NCBI GenBank assembly: GCA_001796525.1
Contig: MGMT01000069.1
Coordinates: 1 to 8,059 of the forward strand
DNA length: 8,059 nt
From: Chloroflexi bacterium RBG_13_51_52
GTDB taxonomy: Bacteria > Chloroflexota > Dehalococcoidia > Dehalococcoidales > RBG-16-60-22
Direction: 5' to 3'
Below the pieces are notes generated by a model, which was given only the letters and a program-made list of their open reading frames with translations, did not search any database and was not told the origin of the DNA. The translations under genes and the position numbers were made by a program. Every line of letters begins with the position of its first letter. Position 1 is the stretch's first letter. Of the stretch, positions 5,864 to 8,059 are shown piece by piece.

Positions 5864-8059
5864 TTATAATCTGACCATGGTAACGCCGTCGCCGCCTTCA
5901 TCGCGCACGCCGGGGCGGAAGGACTTCGCCAGCGGGTGGTTTTTTAAGAACTCCCGCACGATATTTCTCACCGTGCCGGTGGCGATGCCGTGAATGATAC
6001 GGGCTTCTATAATATTGGACTGCGCCGCGTCGTTTAAATAGGCATCGAGGGCCGGCTCCACTTCATCGGCGCGCTTGCCCCGCAGGTCGAGTTCCATTGC
6101 TACTCTACGGGAAGGGGGTAATTTTACGGGCGGGGCGACTTTTCCTGCCGGCGAGGGGACGGTTTTTACCACGCTGCTTAAGGCGAGTCTCATTTTGGTC
6201 CTGCCCGCCTGCACCTCCACCTCCTGCGATTCTTCCGATATCGCCGTCACCGTGGCGGTAAGACCGGCTTCTTTTACCAGTACCGTATCCCCGGCTTTTA
6301 TAACTCCGGCGTCTTCTTCGGGAGTTTCTGCGGCGGAAGGCTGCCAGACCTCGCTATCAAGCCGCTCGCGTACTTTAGCCAGCGAGCGTTTGGCTTGTTC
6401 TATTCTGGAGGCGGTCTTTTCCTTGCGCAGTTCGGCGGCTGCCTGGCGTATTTCTTTATGCAGTTCCGCCGCCTCACGCACGATTTCGTCACGAGCGGAC
6501 TGAACCGCCCGGCATTCCTCGGTCTTCAGACGCTGCAGCTCTTTCTCCAGGTCGGCGCTGTGCTTGGTTACTGTATCCCGCTCGGTCAACAGGTCCAGTT
6601 CCAGGGCGGTGATTTTCTGTTTTTCTTCCATCAGGTTTGCTAGCAAGCCTTCCAGTTCCTGGCTGTGCCCGGAAAGCATGCTGCGGGCGTCGTTAATGAT
6701 TTCCGCCGGAATGCCCAGTCGGGCGGCAGTGGCTAAAGCGTTACTGCCTCCTGGCGTGCCGATGGTCAGGTGATAGGTGGGCGCCAGCGTTTTAGGGTCG
6801 AACTCCAGCGAGGCGTTGTTCAATCCGGTGGTGGTATGGGCAAAAACCTTGAGGTCGCTGAAATGTGTAGTGGCAACCGTAAGCGTGCCCCGGGTGAGGA
6901 AGTGACGCAGTATCGCTCTGGCGAGGGCGGAGCCTTCCGCGGGGTCGGTGCTGGTGCCCAGTTCATCGAGGAGCACCAGGCTTTTACCGGTAGCCTGCCC
7001 GATAATGCGGACGATATTGCCCACGTGCCAGCTGAACGTAGATAGCGTCTGTTCGATGCTTTGCTCGTCGCCGATATCGGTGAAAACGCCGTCGAAAATC
7101 GGCAGTCGACTGGCACCGTCGGCGGGAACCGGCATGCCTGCCTGTGCCATGACACTCAAAAGTCCGATGGTCTTGAGCGTCACCGTTTTACCGCCGGTAT
7201 TGGGGCCGGTAATTACCAGTACCGAGAAGCTATCGCCCAGTTCCACGGAAAACGGCACGGCTTTATCGCCGAGGAGCGGATGGCGGGCATTGACAAGTTT
7301 AATTGAGCCTGTCTCTTTGCCGTCGCCTTCGCTGTCCGGGGCGGAGATAAGCGGTTCGACGGCATTAATGCGGCGGGCGTACCTCGCCTTGGCTAATATC
7401 AGGTCGAGTTCCGCAGTCAACTCGATGCTGCGGGTAATGTCTTCTTTATGAGCGCCCACCTCGGCGCTTAAAAGGCGCAGGATTTTCTCTATCTCGTGCC
7501 GCTCTTCAGCCACGAGCTCGCGTATAGCGTTGCCCAGTCCCACGGTGGCGGTCGGCTCCATGAAGACCGTAGCGCCGGTGTTGGAAATATCGTGGACGAT
7601 GCCCTTGACGTCATGGCGGTTTTCTAATTTAACGAGGAGGACATAACGCCCATCACGCTCGGTGATGACGTCTTCCTGGAGTAAACGGTCGCCCCGCGGC
7701 GAACGGACGATAGCTTCCAGTTTTTCCAGTATCTGGCTGCGGGTAGTACGCAGCTGCGTCCGGATATTCGCCAGGGCGGGCGACGCCGCATCCAGGACTT
7801 CACCGGCGGGGTCGATACAGGCGCCGATATCTTTTTCAATCTGGTGCAGTTCGACAATGCCTTCAGCGATATTCCAGAGCAGGGGAAAATCACCGGAAAT
7901 ACTTTTAAGGTAGCGACGTAAATCATGGAGGGCGGCCAGCGTTTGCTGGACTTCTATCAGGCTTAAAGCATCGAGGATGCCTTCCAGGGCCGCCAGTTTG
8001 ACCTTATCGCGGATATCATGAGTGCTCCCGATGGAGAAGCCTTTATCCAGAGCGAGCAG
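5864..8059 (-). CDS. mutS2: MutS2-family ATPase with Smr nuclease domain (5' end outside window)
   Basis: The frame is open to the window edge, giving 731 residues. By comparison with Bacillus subtilis MutS2 (785 residues), about 55 N-terminal residues are missing. The visible start (FSIGSTHDIRDKVKLAALEG) and the ERDGRYVLLVK...GIVHDISNTGATVFMEP block (about 130-170) are standard MutS2 core. The ATPase has Walker A GPNTGGKT (285-292), the DIGDEQSIEQTLSTFSWH signature (328-345), Walker B LVLLDELG (361-368) and ATTHF. A long charged coiled coil spans about 466-568, a KOW-like beta segment about 586-631 and the C-terminal Smr domain 656-731, with LDLRG, HGIATG and GEGG-like DEGGDG. MutS2 was first linked to suppression of recombination and later shown in B. 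subtilis to recognise collided ribosomes. No mismatch-recognition domain is seen, as expected. The ATPase is intact; the Smr HGxGTG motif is altered to HGIATG. The gene is first in an operon with the VLRF1 gene. Confidence 0.95.
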   Translation of the reverse strand: MLALDKGFSIGSTHDIRDKVKLAALEGILDALSLIEVQQTLAALHDLRRYLKSISGDFPLLWNIAEGIVELHQIEKDIGACIDPAGEVLDAASPALANIRTQLRTTRSQILEKLEAIVRSPRGDRLLQEDVITERDGRYVLLVKLENRHDVKGIVHDISNTGATVFMEPTATVGLGNAIRELVAEERHEIEKILRLLSAEVGAHKEDITRSIELTAELDLILAKARYARRINAVEPLISAPDSEGDGKETGSIKLVNARHPLLGDKAVPFSVELGDSFSVLVITGPNTGGKTVTLKTIGLLSVMAQAGMPVPADGASRLPIFDGVFTDIGDEQSIEQTLSTFSWHVGNIVRIIGQATGKSLVLLDELGTSTDPAEGSALARAILRHFLTRGTLTVATTHFSDLKVFAHTTTGLNNASLEFDPKTLAPTYHLTIGTPGGSNALATAARLGIPAEIINDARSMLSGHSQELEGLLANLMEEKQKITALELDLLTERDTVTKHSADLEKELQRLKTEECRAVQSARDEIVREAAELHKEIRQAAAELRKEKTASRIEQAKRSLAKVRERLDSEVWQPSAAETPEEDAGVIKAGDTVLVKEAGLTATVTAISEESQEVEVQAGRTKMRLALSSVVKTVPSPAGKVAPPVKLPPSRRVAMELDLRGKRADEVEPALDAYLNDAAQSNIIEARIIHGIATGTVRNIVREFLKNHPLAKSFRPGVRDEGGDGVTMVRL

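Noticed and set aside
5863..5901. Longer start of the VLRF1 gene at 5901
   Set aside because: It would overlap the conserved mutS2 end by 38 bases, and no ribosome site is visible. The next ATG at 5862 sits one base after the mutS2 stop, where the family-like sequence begins.
7561..7561. MutS2 starting at the internal Met at 7561
   Set aside because: The same frame is open to the window edge and its translation matches the MutS2 N-terminal region, so the gene runs through 8059.
1..8059. An alternative genetic code with TGA as tryptophan
   Set aside because: The long genes use TGG for Trp and contain no internal TGA, and the first gene ends at a TGA that overlaps the next start in the normal way. 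One interrupted small gene is not enough.

Overview
The window holds seven protein-coding loci plus their promoters, operators and one shared terminator. Moderate-to-high GC, the mix of families and the look of the proteins (a DtxR-type regulator carrying its own FeoA domain, a MutS2 next to a Vms1-like release factor, a short CPKCGG zinc-ribbon protein) suggest an anaerobic Chloroflexota bacterium, probably Dehalococcoidia-like. This taxonomic guess comes from memory of gene families, not from a search.

Layout. Positions 1-1028 (+) hold the end of an extended short-chain dehydrogenase/epimerase, translationally coupled through an ATGA overlap to a membrane enzyme that strongly resembles animal steroid 5-alpha-reductase. 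Positions 1065-1384 (+) hold a strong sigma-70-type promoter, a 29-bp palindrome with CIRCE-like geometry, and a small zinc-ribbon gene interrupted by an in-frame TGA. A probably bidirectional terminator (1409-1440) separates this from the iron locus. Positions 1465-4269 (-) are an iron-uptake operon: a DtxR/IdeR-type repressor with a fused FeoA/SH3 domain, then FeoB. Two tandem DtxR-type palindromes lie just downstream of the operon's -10 box. A sirtuin gene (4412-5113, +) is transcribed divergently from the same 140-bp intergenic region. It ends tail-to-tail, with overlapping stop codons, against a second leftward operon: MutS2 (5864-8059, 5' end outside the window) followed one base later by a Vms1/eRF1-like (VLRF1) protein (5110-5862).

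How the genes work together. Iron sufficiency should load the repressor, which shuts the dtxR-feoB promoter. The sirtuin promoter lies back-to-back with it, so iron-linked regulation of an NAD-dependent deacylase is possible but not shown. The most interesting unit is mutS2-VLRF1. MutS2 is known in Bacillus subtilis as a sensor and splitter of collided ribosomes, and eukaryotic Vms1/ANKZF1 releases stalled nascent chains from peptidyl-tRNA on split 60S subunits. Their adjacency here suggests a compact bacterial ribosome-rescue module, although the release-factor loop seems to lack the usual glutamine. Other points to examine are the TGA codon in the zinc-ribbon gene, an arginine-rich tandem-repeat expansion inside FeoB, and the steroid-reductase-like pair at the left edge.
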